Assembly: GCA_025024175.1 (NCBI GenBank)
Contig: QCXZ01000001.1
Coordinates: 32,482,942-32,546,941, forward strand
Length of the DNA: 64,000 nucleotides
Source of the DNA: Rhyzopertha dominica
Lineage: Eukaryota > Arthropoda > Insecta > Coleoptera > Bostrichidae
Direction of reading: 5' to 3'
Both the position numbers and the translations under genes were made by a program. Positions 34,201 through 46,217 of this stretch are shown piece by piece. Numbering within the stretch: the first letter of the stretch is position 1; every line of letters begins with the position of its first letter. Below the pieces are notes generated by a model. It saw only the letters and a list, made by a program, of their open reading frames with translations, did not search any database and was not told where the DNA came from.

Positions 34201-37200
34201 AACTACTAACTAGTATATACATGTTTAAGTAAAACTTGAAATACACGAATCACACACATAATATACTTATATGTATAGAACAATACAGACGTATAGCTAA
34301 ACAGAACCATAAACTTATATATTTACTCATAAATACCAACAAAAAGCCATCAAGAAGCGAAAAATCACCAGAAACCCAAAATACGTTTGCAAAAGATTAA
34401 TATTCTAATAATAAAGCAAATGAACACACGAAAAAACAAAAATAGCAACAACGTTAAGATGGATCCGAAGACCGCGCGTTGCCTTGAATTCACTCTTCAA
34501 GACGCTGAGGCTCAGCTAACAAAAATATTGAATAAGTGCACAAAAATTTTGTTACTTATGTAAGATCATTTTTCTCCCAAAAAGGCGCTTCATATTTTCT
34601 GTGTCAAACGGACAAGAATTATGTCTATGTACCACTAGAAGCACACAAAAAGAGTTTTATATCTCAAATAGTATAACCGTTGCAGGAGGCTTTTAATGAA
34701 AAGCGTTGCAGTAATTGTAGCTCTGTTTCAACATCAGATATAATTGAGATGATGAATCAACTAACTATCCACGCAGATCGTTTACTACATGATAAAATTG
34801 GTGATATGTCGTTATCTGAAGACCAGCTTGAAACATTTACTTGTATGAGCTGGAAAAATAAGACTATATTTAAACTGCAGCAAATGTTAACAAGCATGCG
34901 AAATAGTGTAAACGTATTTTGAATTTCTGATTATTTGTCGCTTCTTGTCTGCTTTTTATTAGTAAATATATAAGTTTGTTTTTTCTTCAATTAGTTCTAT
35001 ATTATTTTTTACTTATGGGTATATTATGTGGGTGTGATACGTAGATTTCAAGTTTTATTTCCATACCTGCACGTTGATTACTAGTGACCAGTGTGTTATA
35101 TTATTGAATACAGTTAGTAGCACTTACTTTTGTCTGTCAATCGAGCTTCTCGGTTATTTTAAAGATAGTTCTGTGGATTTTATTTGTTTAACATATCGAT
35201 TTCATGCAATAGATGTAAATGGGTATGTATGAAATAATTTAATTTCTTTGACCTGTTCCATCCCTTTCGACACTTGCAAATTTTACATTTAATAGCTAAT
35301 GTCTGTAGCATTTAAAAAGATTTAAAGCAATTATAAGAGGAAAAATATAATAGTGAAGGGTTGCCAACCCCATATCTTCTTTTAGAGGGTATGTAGAAAA
35401 TTAGAACTGCCACCATTTATGAAGTAAGGCTATCTACATTGCATTTTATTGGTTTCGGTTCAAATCGCTTGCCCGAGCATATTTCCTATAAATATACCGC
35501 TAGACCCTTTACTCGTGTTATAAACGTACCATTACTAAGGGCCAGTGCTGGAGCATATACAGCTACGCTAGTATACATGATCATTTGAAGAATGTAGAGT
35601 CCACTAGCAAAAGTTCGTACGGCTGGAGAAAATCGAAGTGAAAAGTATTCGTAGCTACTTGTAAGCCTGAGAGTCATGAATACTGGGAGGTACAGCTTTG
35701 AAGTCATAGGTACTACTAATATAAAAGATATACAGATCATCCAAAACTGCGATCCGTACGTGTACATCTCAGCAGGATTTCCAAGAAGCTCAATGGCGGT
35801 TATAAAGCTAAAACAACAAAACTGTTATATTCTCCCCAGAACAATAATTAACAGATATGACTCACCTTGCTGCTAGAGACATAGCCATTGGAAAAGTACC
35901 CATTGAACTGCCACCCAAGAGAAAATCACTGCTCGTGGTTTGTGTNGAGTCGAAAAATCCATAAAACATACCAATGCCGCAGGAAACAACAAGGAGCGCT
36001 GCCAAAACGAGATAATCAGCCCATGAGAAGACTCGTTCGGGTATTCTGTGCTCATCATCACATGTTTTTGTAGGAGATTCTAATACAAAATAAACAAATT
36101 GTAATATAAGAAAAATCGTCAAGCGTTGGTGAGTGTTCTGTGCTAGTGTAAAATATTTAAATATTATGGACCAGAATATATAGCAAAGCCAAAAAATTTA
36201 GTTACATAAGATGTTTAAAGCCAACTACGATAAAATGCGTTTTTGCAAAATAAAAAGCAGGTAAAGAGAATAAACCTTTCGTATCTCCGAAACCATTATT
36301 TTATTAAGACTTTTTGTATATTTTGATCCATACCATTACCTCTATAAATATTTTATACTCTTTTTTCAACACCCACTCATTCGCTTTAAAATGGTCGAAA
36401 ATGCAAAACAAACAAAATTTGACCTAAAACAAATTTCTTGTCTGTGTGTGTGTGTCTGTGTCTGTGGTTTTGGTTGTGAACACGATAACTTTTGAAAAAC
36501 TTAATATATGAACTTGAAATTTGGCAAACGTATAAATCTACCCAAAGCGACCTATTGTTTGTGGTATAAGTAGGGTATCGGGAAGGGGGTGAAATTGGAG
36601 GGTGCAGCAAACTGTTTAGAAGATAGCAAAAGCGTCACTTAAAGAAAACGGTTTTTCCTAAATATCTCCGAATATATTTAATATATTCAAAGAATTAATA
36701 TACCATCAGATAGGAAATAAAATTTCTCACAAAAAGTGTTTTAGAAAATTTATCCAAAATTGTGACATTTTGGAAATATTTTTAAAAAACCTATTTAGGT
36801 CCTTGCTCGTACTATTTTTTTAAATTTTGGTATTATATAGAAAATCAAATTTTTGATCAGAAAGTACTCTTGTAATTTTTTTGTTAAGTTAATAATTTTC
36901 GAGTTATTTGGAAAAAACGATTTTAAAAATTTATATATTTTTGCTAATACCACGAGGAAGTTTGTCTCAGAAAAAAATATGTAAAGATAAAAATGCTCAA
37001 AACCTGATTACTAATCGTATAGTATAAGAAATAAAAACGTAAATGTCATTTTGACAATTGGATGTGGAAGTATTGATTCAATTTGCAGCGCTTTTTTATT
37101 TTTTTTTAATAAAGATACAGTTTGCACACCTTGTACCTTTATTTAGATAAACGAAAAAAGTTTGCCCACTATGAAACAAAAACTAGCCCTGTATGGGACA

Positions 37201-40200
37201 GTTGGATAGATAAGTCTGCCAGGAATATACTTCAACGAAAGCTCACCTGTGGACAATATTGCCAAAAGAGTGGAATAAAGTACACCGGAAAAGCTCATAG
37301 GTATACTGATTTGAAGTCGAGTTCAGATTTGAGATCGTGTACAAAATCGAATGTGTATCTACGGGTTTTAATAAGCAAGCTAGATAAAATGTTCTGAAAA
37401 ATCTGGCGTTTTCAGTAAGTTTTAGCCATATAAGCATTAACATATCAATCTACTTTCACATCACAAAGCAGTCATGACTATAATATAGTTTTACACAATA
37501 TTTACTTTTGCACGTCAATATAAAAAACGGTGAGTTCTTATTCTGTTGCAAATTTATTATTGTAAAACCGAACATCTTAAAAAAGAAAGCATTTCGCAAA
37601 GAACATTTTATTATAAAAGAAATTGAAGGTAAATATTAAGTAACTGGAAACGATAGCTTACATCAAGGATTTTTAATTGACTTGTAAAGAAAACATATGT
37701 GTATTATATAAATAGAATTTGCAAATTTGTGAAGCCATAAGCAAATAAAACAACCCTCCAGTTATTCACACTTATTTTTAAGTGTTCGTTTCGGCACTGC
37801 TTATGCCATCTTCAGCAGCGAACTAAACCTAATCGAGCTTGTGCTTTGCGACAAATAACAACAAAAAAGAAAATTTAGACAAGGTAATTCAACAAATTTA
37901 TCAAATAGGAAAAGTAAATTGCTACAGTATACAATATATCAATGAAATTCATTACCGTTTTAAGAATAAGTATTCAAATTCAAACAATAAAGCATCAACC
38001 TTAATTCCTTACATTACGGATAACACAAACAACTAAAAGAAAAATGTTAAATTAACATATCATCCTCCATGGCAATATAAATTGTCTAATTTAAGTAAGA
38101 AAAAATTAATGTGAGATCAGTATTTTCTAACAAAAATAAATTTAAAAACAAATAAATAATAACGATTGCAAGCCTGAAAATGTAAGAAGTAAATCTGGAA
38201 TTTACTAAGTTAACTGTGGGGTTTGCGATAAAGTTTATATAAGTAAAACTCAGTGAAATTTACAAAAAAGGCTGTATGAATATAAATTTCACAGAAAAAA
38301 AAATTAGAGACTGAAAAATCATCTCTAGCCAAACATAGCCTTGAGACGGGGCACGTTTTCAATTACATAAGTCTTTTAAAATACAGTAAAAGCTATAATC
38401 TTAATATACTCAAAACCATTTAGGTACATGAAAAAAATGAGAGTTAGCTATTGAATGACTATATTTCACCGATGAACAACTTTGAATTAGTCGAAATAAT
38501 TAAAGAAAATTTACAATTGATGTTTTTAACTTGTATGTGTTTTTTTTAGTGCGTTGTTTGATGTTGGAACCCTTTTTTCATTGTATAAGTTTTTAATGTA
38601 TTTACGATTTTTTGTTGTTTGTCCGCTTATTAGGTTTAGTTCGCCGCCGAAGGTGGCACGATCACTGCCGAAATGTACATTTAAAAATAATTGTGAAGAA
38701 CTGGATTTTTTTGTTTTTTATGTATTATACATTATTGCACAGTTTTTCATTAAACCCCTCAAATTCTTTAATCAGCAAAATTGTAGATTTTTACTTAAAC
38801 GTATCCAAATGCTTTATAGGTATATTTACTTAGCTTTACTTAGTCTTTAGGTATTGAAAAAACTAATTTTCGAGCTTAAATTCTAATTATTAGTGGAAGG
38901 CTGAAAATTAGTGGAACCAGTGAAGAATTAACTTAAAAATAAAACCGGAAACCGTGTTGCCAAAAATATATCACGCAAAAGTTTTTTACAAATGCTCAGA
39001 AAATGGCTACAGAGAACTAACAATGCATAAAATTCTCTATAAAAGACAGTGGCGCATTTTGCCATTTGCATAATAATTATGGTCATCAATTGCTCCCAAA
39101 TTGCTATAAACAACTGCAAAAATTTTTACACGCAAACACTAATTATGGTATTTTTTAACGTTCTTATGAATCTAACCATAGAATATTTGGAATACTTGAA
39201 CTAATTTCTTATTTATTTCTTAAATGGAAAATTATTTATAATAATTTCACTATAATGCTTTTAAAACTCATCATTTTTCCATAAATATATATTTTAAATA
39301 AGGAAATTTGCATTTTACAACTAAAAGTTGCGCTTTGGCGTTTATTGGAGAATCGAACTGTTTTCCAGTACAAATTTCAGACGCGTGTGACACTGCAGTT
39401 GCAATGGAAAAATGCCTCTATTGAATTATACCTAATTTAATGCCTTCCATTTTCAGTTCTCTACATTTTCCTCCTATCCGTAGCCGTTCCCACAGCATTT
39501 GCAAAAAACTGTTGTGAGCTACGATTTTGTGGGCGTTTCTCGCGGTTTTATTGTTTTAACAAACATTCTAGTACCGCGGTCCCTGACAACTTACAAGTTA
39601 GTTACCAAAGTCATTCCCTAAAGATTCCAATATTTTTTATTGGAATTTCAATTCCTATTACGCCTGACTAGAAAACAAATAGTGTTTCTCGTAATTCTGA
39701 CTCGAATAAAATTTAAACGTTCAAAACTGACCCACATTGCTCAATGTGGATTACTTGAATTTATTCTTGTAAAATAAGCCTCGCCAAGTTTCGGCTAATA
39801 AAGCTATCGTCAGCACCAAATTACAAAAGTAAGAAAATATTATGACGTCAAATTAATAAAATAAATGTAAAAATCTAAACTAAAATGGAAAGAAATTTTC
39901 AAACCAGCATAACATAACATGACATGAAAATTAGCGTTCATATAAAAAATTTCGAATGGAACAACTGTAAGAATTATTTAGAACTGCCCAATTTTGGTCG
40001 TTTAAAATTTGATATATCTCTAAAATTTCTAAACAGTTTAATTTTGACTATTTGTTACAAAAATTTAAACTTTTCAAATTGTCCAAAGTGGAAGAATGTT
40101 TAAATGCTGTACTTTTATACTTGGTAAATTGTTCTTTTGAAATTTTTAAATATTTTGGAGATATACAAAATTTTAAATGACCAAAATTTGACAATACTAA

Positions 40201-40773
40201 ACGATTCTTGCAATTTCAGTTCTCCCATTCTAAATTTTGTTTTTGAACACTAATTTTTATGCTGCTGGTTTGAAAGTTGCTTCCATTTTTAATCAATAAG
40301 ATTGCTTTTTTAGATTATTTTTATTAATCTGACGTCATAATATTTTCTTAATTTTGTAATTTGATACTGACGATGGCTTATTAGCCGAAAGCATTTTACC
40401 TAATAATAAAATATAGTGGCAAAGTTTTTTTTACTAAAATGAATAAAATTTAAATTGGCGCAATGATTATTTTGAATGTACCTATGAAATACATTATTTC
40501 CTGTTGTCAGTTATATAACAACTGTATTTCCTGTAATCTAATAAAAATATTTTCGCTTGATACGTGTTAATTCGATATGCAACAATGTTAATAATTTGTG
40601 CATTATATTTAGCATTCAGCCTGTTTACCTGTTGTAAGGGCATGTTCCGCAACCGTTCTGAAATCCACATTCTCAAAGTCAACTTGAGCAGAGATTACGC
40701 AGGGCAATATTAATACAGAAATAAGAAGGAATCCCTTAGGCAAAAGTCGAAATGTGATGCGCCCGATATTCAT
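28248..40773 (-). CDS. SLC5-family sodium-coupled transporter (SMCT/SMVT-like), ten exons, complete
   Basis: Plasma-membrane Na+/solute symporter of the SLC5 branch that holds monocarboxylate (SLC5A8/12) and multivitamin (SLC5A6) transporters. Minus-strand exons: 40773-40629, 36079-35866, 35807-35530, 33629-33562, 33507-33353, 33297-33157, 31586-31368, 31303-31156, 31095-30797, 28566-28248. All internal junctions are GT-AG and in phase; 1986 bases give 661 residues, usual for the family. Landmarks: [20 protein letters not shown] (first family helix), [56 protein letters not shown] (sodium-site helix) and SFNGMVGG. The C-terminal cytoplasmic tail is Ser-rich. Exon 1 is hydrophobic ([15 protein letters not shown]) and is joined by matching phase and strand only, so it is the least certain. 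The substrate cannot be predicted. Introns 1, 3 and 9 carry large mobile elements. One N at 35946 falls in exon 2. Confidence 0.92.
29106..29551 (-). repeat. Ty3/gypsy LTR (446 bp)
   Basis: Read on the minus strand, it starts TGTTGCGAAT and ends ATTCGTAACA, imperfect inverted ends beginning TG and ending CA. Inside are a TATATAAATAG box (29355-29371 region) and AATAAA before the end. A purine-rich tract (AAGGAGGGGGTAG) precedes it at 29552-29564, the expected 3' polypurine tract, so this is the 3' LTR. No 5' LTR was found. Confidence 0.85.
29552..30470 (-). pseudogene. Gypsy internal remnant: gag zinc knuckle fused to integrase by deletion
   Basis: On the minus strand a CX2CX4HX4C zinc knuckle lies at 30430-30389 (CYRCGNPGH and so on), followed after a stop by integrase sequence at 30180-29830 with a GAHLGLNGT...RFYW...WCYKC pattern (HHCC zinc site). 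The pol C-terminus follows, with GDLVW-like [14 protein letters not shown] near 29740. Protease, reverse transcriptase and RNase H are absent, so most of pol has been deleted. It lies in the sense orientation within SLC5 intron 9. Confidence 0.82.
31780..32075 (+). pseudogene. Possible LINE fragment in SLC5 intron
   Basis: The plus strand reads [17 protein letters not shown] near 31905-31955, like the segment before the RT domain of insect non-LTR elements (E-P-P-T-x-x-E-V). Stops flank it. The match is short and the call is weak. Confidence 0.35.
32076..33156. other. SLC5 intron 6 sequence without recognised element
   Basis: AT-rich. Open frames at 32536-32721 (minus) and 32875-33237 (plus) are unassigned; the latter is antisense to exon 6. 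Confidence 0.4.
33662..35468. mobile_element. Long inverted-repeat element (~560-740 bp arms) in SLC5 intron 3
   Basis: Left arm 33662 to ~34400 and right arm ~34900 to 35468 are inverted copies along nearly their entire length, with a ~110-base extra segment in the left arm. Matching landmarks from outside in: AAACCAATA(A/T)(A/T)ATGCAATGT, CTCTAAAAGAAGATAT, GGGTTGGCAACCCT, GCTACAGACATTAG, TTATTGCATGAAATC or TCTATTGCATGAAATC, TATGTTAAACAAAT, ACTTATATATTTACT. The loop is ~500 bases. No target duplication is obvious and the superfamily is unknown. Confidence 0.85.
34454..34921 (+). other. Unassigned open frames in the loop of the inverted-repeat element
   Basis: Plus-strand [20 protein letters not shown] at 34458 is followed by a stop. 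An open frame at 34680-34922 of 80 residues contains [20 protein letters not shown] and ends NSVNVF. The composition looks coding (acidic and helical) but I recognise no family. These may be the two exons or decayed halves of the element's own protein. Confidence 0.4.
36080..37744. other. SLC5 intron 1, distal part, no element recognised
   Basis: Contains a short TG-rich tract (36438-36465) within a stretch typical of dispersed insect repeats (GAACACGATAACTTTTGAAA near 36478). The open frame 37122-37397 has no recognisable family. Confidence 0.4.
37745..38722 (+). mobile_element. Penelope-like element remnant with inverted ends, SLC5 intron 1
   Basis: The ends 37745-37835 and ~38630-38722 are inverted copies sharing TTAGGTTTAGTTCGC and ACTTAAAAATAA-type blocks. 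Each contains CTGAAGATGGCA...TGCCGAAA or a close variant. Inside, plus-strand [20 protein letters not shown] (37839-38036) and a broken GIY-YIG domain near 38197-38300 ([23 protein letters not shown]) mark a PLE C-terminus. Several stops and a YIG to YIS change mean it is dead. Confidence 0.75.
38723..39740. other. SLC5 intron 1, AT-rich, nothing recognised
   Basis: Open frames at 38554-38850 (overlapping the previous element) and 38928-39119 are unassigned and AT-driven. No repeat pair seen. Confidence 0.35.
39745..40425. repeat. Near-continuous ~680-bp palindrome with hammerhead-like ends
   Basis: Arms 39745 to ~40075 and ~40095 to 40425 are inverted copies: shared GAAAATATTATGACGTCA, ATTAATAAAA, TTTCAAACCAGCA, TTTTGGTC(G/A)TTTAAAATTT. 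Each outer end carries CTGACGAT(G/A)GCT...TTAGCCGAAA, the core of a hammerhead motif. There is no coding sequence. It lies in SLC5 intron 1. Confidence 0.87.
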
Positions 40774-41275
40774 GCTGTCCGATCGTGCTTTAGAAATAAT
40801 TAATGCTGATAATAAATACCTGAAACAAACATATGCAAATAGAGTCAGTTTCAACCGGAATAAACTGAATTATAGTTAATGGCTTGGGTTTTTCTTTCAG
40901 GGCGATTCTTTACAGCTCTATATAGCCGCAAGCAATGGAGGATCAAATGCTAAAGCTTAAAAATGGATTGATATTGATACCAAGAAAAATATGCATAATG
41001 TACACGTTCTGTTTAATTTAACTCATTGATCTAAACACTTCTGTTTAATTTTCAAACAATAAACGAAACACTTACTACAGCACTATTATCGTCCTGAAAA
41101 TATATTTTACTTCCTATTTTAATAATTTTGTACTATAAATAAATGTGTACATTTTCAAAATCAACGAAATAACAATTATGTATTTTAGTATCGTAGTTTC
41201 CTTTACAGATTTTACTTTTGGAACCTCGTACAACATTGAGAACACAGGGTAAAATAATTACTCTCTTATAATTTC
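40774..41275. other. SLC5 upstream region
   Basis: Upstream of the chosen SLC5 ATG. An in-frame upstream ATG exists at 40854. No promoter element could be assigned. Confidence 0.4.
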
Positions 41276-41555
41276 GTCTTTTTTATTCTTATCAGGACCG
41301 GTTTCAGCTTTAAGCTATCATCAGCTGATGATTCTATGATTACAAANATCAGTAACAGTCTAGTAATATAAAANATGTTAATAATGAACATGCACAATTT
41401 AAAGGTTTTTATCCATTTTATATGATGTACCCTTGTAATGCATAAACTGACGGTTACTAAACTGTTACTGATTTTTGTAATCGTAGAATCAGCTGATGAT
41501 GGCTTAAAGCCGAAACCAGAATAGAAAAGACGAAATTATAACGGACTAACTAACT
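41276..41555. repeat. Inverted-end element with hammerhead-like cores (~280 bp)
   Basis: Arms 41276-41372 and ~41440-41555 are inverted copies sharing TTATAATTTCGTCTTTT, AGCTGATGAT, ATTACAAA and ATCAGTAACAGT. On the plus strand the right arm reads CTGATGATGGCTTAAAGCCGAAAC, written here as CTGATGA, then hairpin GGCT-TAA-AGCC, then GAAAC. This matches the conserved hammerhead core. N bases at 41347 and 41374. Confidence 0.82.
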
Positions 41556-42355
41556 AACACCGAACCGTTATAAACAATTTACAAGTTGATTACAATACTT
41601 ACTGTTGGAATGTAACAAGTAATTTCCAATGGATCTAAAGCTGATCAGCGCTGTATGTTCCACAAATATATCCAGAATTGTATTTATACGAATAGTTTGT
41701 CGATTTGATGGATTTCTGTGGTTCATACAAGCAGTTGACGATACAAATGTCTTGCGACTTCCCTGTCAACACAAACCCATATACATATTGCACAAAACAC
41801 TGAATTTTTCAATTTGCTTCCTCCAATAAATAACCTTCTGAATGAGTGCTAAAGAAACATGGAGGGGGCATTCTGTATTGTAAGTAGAGCCAAGCACAAC
41901 TGAATCATACAAGTCTTCGAATAGATATACTCCAGATTCGACGAAGGGTTAATTGTGTTTTGATGACCAAGTTCAGTCGTCATGAGAATACCAAGTGAAC
42001 TCTGACATGGACATCATCCAAATTGCTTCGCAATTTCCCAAAAAAAGACCAAGGCAAAACATTTATTATCTGTAATCAAAAATTTTCTACTCAATCACGA
42101 GTTACTTAATCTTGCTATTCTACTCCTACTATAAACGGTATTGAAAGAATATGTGTTTACTTATATTTTAAAGTTTTACAGCATATAAGCGTACCAAGTG
42201 CAATATTTTTTACTTATTCAGTAATACCACATATACATATGCTTACGTTTAGCCACTCATTAAGAAGCGTTTGTGATAAACACATTTCGTAGGGCAACTA
42301 GTCAAACAGATTATTGCTGATTTTAAACCGTGGGGCAACTGAGTATATATAATTA
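41556..42355. other. Intergenic, nothing recognised
   Basis: AT-rich DNA left of a transposase remnant; probably part of the same element but no terminal repeat was found. Confidence 0.35.
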
Positions 42356-42950
42356 TGTAAAAACTTAAAAGCGCCGATTATCATTCTGATATGAATGAGG
42401 AAGTGTTTGATAATTGGTTCAAAAACATTTTATTGCCCAAATTGCCACCAAACCGCGTCATAGTAATGGACAACGCTAGTTACCATTCGGAGCAACTGGA
42501 TAAAATTCCAAATACAACAACTAATAGGGCAACCATTCAAGAGTTTTTTTTTTTTTAAAGATGATTTATATTTCGAAGAGGACTACAAAAAAAACAATTG
42601 TTGAAAGCGCTTGGCACAAAAAAAATTTGAAGAAATTTAAAATTGACATTCGCGCTTCTGAATGTGGACACACCATTCTACGATTACCCTTATGTCATTG
42701 CAGTTTCAACTCCATTAAAATGATATGGGGGCAGCTGAAACAAAGAATTCGACGAGGGAACACCGGTGGAAAATTTAGCAATGAAATGTGCTAAAAATTA
42801 GACGCAAAGCTGAAATAACAAGTGTCGATGCATGGAGCAATTCAGTGCGGCATGTATTGATTGAATGATTGAAAATCGGTACAGAGCGAATCATTTACAA
42901 GAATTAATAATAGAAGTTAATCGTGATTTTAGCAGTGAAAGTGAGTAATT
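42356..42950 (+). pseudogene. IS630/Tc1-type DDE transposase remnant
   Basis: The plus-strand reading in two frames gives YHSDMNEEVFDNWFKNILL and LPPNRVIVMDNASYHSEQL (second catalytic Asp in VMDNASYHS). After a frame change it gives IRASECGHTILRLPLCHC then FNSIKMIWGQLKQRIRR (42561-42794), the C-terminal H-x-I/V-L-R-L-P-P-Y-H-C motif with the third acidic residue apparently changed to Lys. TSVDAWSNSVRHVLIE closes the domain near 42870. The first part of the catalytic domain is missing or unrecognisable. Confidence 0.8.
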
Positions 42951-43377
42951 TTTTTTTAGTTTGTGACTCTTGTAATGTGCTTATTAATAAGCTGTAATGA
43001 ACATAATCGATACCGTGTATAAATTTTATTGTGCACTATTGTAAATTTTTTCTAACAAATGTAAATAATTTTCTACTTACTAATTTGTATGTTTTTATAT
43101 AAAAAAAAATTGTATACATTCGTTATGATATGCAAAGGCTTTTATTTTATACATCGGAAAATTTAAACCCAATAAAGTATCACATAAAAATAGATCGCGG
43201 ATCGCGCCAGTTAGCATCAGGCCTGCATTAAATAAAATTTGTTATAAAAGTTTCTATGTTTTATTGATTGCTAAATTATCACAACTAACAAATTTCAAAA
43301 ATTTATAGTGGAAAAGTTAAAATTTTAGCCAACAAGATTTTTTTTAATACGGCCCATTTAGGAACTTTGAATAGTTT

Positions 43378-43470
43378 AGGACGGCCGACCATAAGGTTGT
43401 AAAAACCCTCATTTACAATACAATAGTTTAAGAGGGCCGACCATCAAGCTGTAAAACCCTCTGCATAAGT
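43378..43470 (+). repeat. Two-copy short direct repeat
   Basis: GGCCGACCAT(A/C)AAG(G/C)(T/-)TGTAAAA(A)CCCTC occurs twice about 54 bases apart (near 43382 and 43435). Small and of unknown origin. Confidence 0.6.
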
Positions 43471-46215
43471 CAGTTTCATAGATCGTTACTTGATACTTTA
43501 CATACTTTGCTTCAGAACAGCAAATCTAAAAAAATTACCACATAGTTTATAATGAAACAAGCACCAGAGTAAGACATTAGGATCAACTAAGTTAAAATTT
43601 GGAGCAGAAACCAATGTTTACAAACTTGCAAGTGTTTACGCTATAAGTAAATTTTTTAGCAATATTAAGACTATTATAAAATTAAATTTACGGCAGGTAG
43701 TTTTGAAAAAATAGCTAATGTGGAGCTCCGTTTCTTCTCAGTAGTACTTCTTATTTCGAACTACACAAGAAATTTTTAGGAATTACTGTTTTGCAGCGGT
43801 GAATATCGCCAGTGATACCGCAACCTTAAATAAAATGGTTATTTTCTGCCTGTCTGGAAAAATGTGTTAAAAGTGTTATTGTTTATAGAAATATTTGATC
43901 CAATCAATAATCATTCGACAGCTATCCATAGATCGAGTGATTGTGAGTGATTAAATTGATCTTAAAAGTTATTTTTATATATACAGGTATGCTAATACAA
44001 TACTTAGGTTTGGCGTAGGTATCTGACTTAAAAACTAACACCTCGGTTTCCCATGGAAATCACTGTAAGAAATTTAATCATTTATCAAGTACGCGCATTT
44101 ACTCAGAGGATTTAGAAAAAATGCAATACTAGACTACTACAATATCGTTTTATTGTGAACTGACATTTCTAGAATGACTTAATGACAGAATCGGGCACCC
44201 GTTAGTTTGTGTGACCTAACATCTAACCGTCCTCTGCCTTCTTAAAGAACCTAAAACGTGTTAATAAAACTGTTATTTTAAGCCGCAATTAATACATCGC
44301 ACATGTTTTCATTGTAGGAATGCAAAAAATTGCTATCAATTAAACTCAGCTAAACAACAGCAATTTTGCACGGCTATTGTTTTAATGAAACTGACTTCAA
44401 ATACAAAATGCTCATAATTTGTTCCCAAGTTGACAACCCCGTTGTTACTTTTCAGAACTCATTGCAAATATAAACACCAAAACTCTTATTTATCTAGGTT
44501 AAGGATGAATAAATTGTAAAACAAAACACGTTGGGTCGTTGTGATGGAGGTTTATTCAAACTGACAATGAAACTCCTTGAATAACAGTTTGATTTAGTTT
44601 AGAGGAGTAAGGGCATTTAAATTAATTCGGCATAAAACAAATTAATGACCTAGTAAAATGATTAAATAACATTATAATGTTTAATGTGATTATTAGGAAA
44701 TAGGCGGCTACTTAAATTATTTGTTACCTGTGTCATGAAATGTCTGCTACCTATATTATATAGCTGCATCTCATATACACCTAATTAATTCAGGGTACCT
44801 AAATTAAGAAATAAATAGAAATCTTGCAGGACTTCAAATTATTATTTTTTTGTTTTCGTTTTGGCAAGAATAATGCTGCAATCTTTTGCTGAGTTTTTTT
44901 AAATTTTGCATTCGCTATCTTAGAAAAATAGCATCCCTTGGATTTGTATATAAAACTATAATACATGCCTTTTTATTGCTCTGTTCATATAATCGGTTGA
45001 TTGCAAAATTACTTAATAAGCTTTATAAACGGCAATTTCAATATTCCCCGCGATATTAATCATAATTATTTGGAGACTTATAAGAAACCTTCAAATTACA
45101 AGTAATACTCGATTGTATTAGAAAATTTTATACAATATGTCATTGTTGTCTAGTAGGATTATTTACAATTACACATCTTACCATTTCTCATTACCATACA
45201 CTATATTTTTGCATATTTCGTTAATTTCCTTAATTTAAGTAAGTTTGTATACGATGCCTGCTTTCCTGTCATGTGCTGTTATTCAATTGTTCCTAAAAAT
45301 GCTTATTACAATTAATTATTTCAGAAAATTAAGCAACCTTCTGTTCTAAGAAAAACGACACTATACATTTTTATATACTGCATCGTTTTAGAGACGAAAA
45401 GCATAAATATGCTATTGTAATGTTTTTCTATAATCTATAGTACACATCCTTAATATTATCTGTAGCCTAGATATTTTTCTTGGATACTAAAAACTTTTAT
45501 GCAGTAGGTACTCAAAGAAAAATTTAGTAAAAGCGACATACTTTACCTGTTGGGAAAAGTAATAAAAATGGGGAAGTTGCATGAATTTTTAAATTCTGTT
45601 TAAACAGCAGAAGTATGTTGTTCGTTCGATTCTATACGAGTGGTCATTACAAAATTAAAAATAATTGCATAATTAGTGAGAAGTTTGCAAGTTTTAAACG
45701 TGATCGGATGGGCGCCATGGTGTGACGTCAGCTCACAGATACGACGGCCATTATTGCCATTTAAACAGCTGGTGACAGCATCACTCATCTTGATTATTAT
45801 TTGAACTTTACGACATAGAGTGTTATAAAATTGGTGACAAAGCCACATAGCCCTCCACGACTTAAATAACAAAGCACATATAGAACGAACCGCACCCTAA
45901 GTAGTACGTGCGTTTACTTATGCGGAATGCAACTTTGCGCTACGCGTTTCTATCTCGCTGGCTATCGAAGCACGCTTTCAGGGGGCAGAGCCAAACACAC
46001 TTCAAATTGAATTTTTGAACTTATTTTAAATCGGATTAAACTCGGACAAGAGGCAAGCAGTTTCTATTGATTGGTACGTTCATCCTAGCCTATTTCCTAA
46101 AAACGTGAAATGTCTCCACTCATTTCAAGCATATACATATATATCATCCAAATATTTGAATGCTACGGGAAATGTAGCTTATCGTAATAAACGCAAGGAT
46201 AAAGAAGCACTACAA
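43471..46215. other. Intergenic, no gene recognised
   Basis: AT-rich. The minus-strand open frame 45872-45600 includes a GC-richer patch around a TGACGTCA-like site but resembles no known protein. Confidence 0.35.
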
Positions 46216-46217
46216 GC

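Noticed and set aside
36386..36610. Simple TG repeat with an open frame as a feature of its own
   Set aside because: A short low-complexity tract; the frame is a by-product.
45600..45872. 90-codon minus-strand frame
   Set aside because: No family match; the GC-richer patch with a TGACGTCA site looks more like a transposon end than a coding exon, but no partner end was found.
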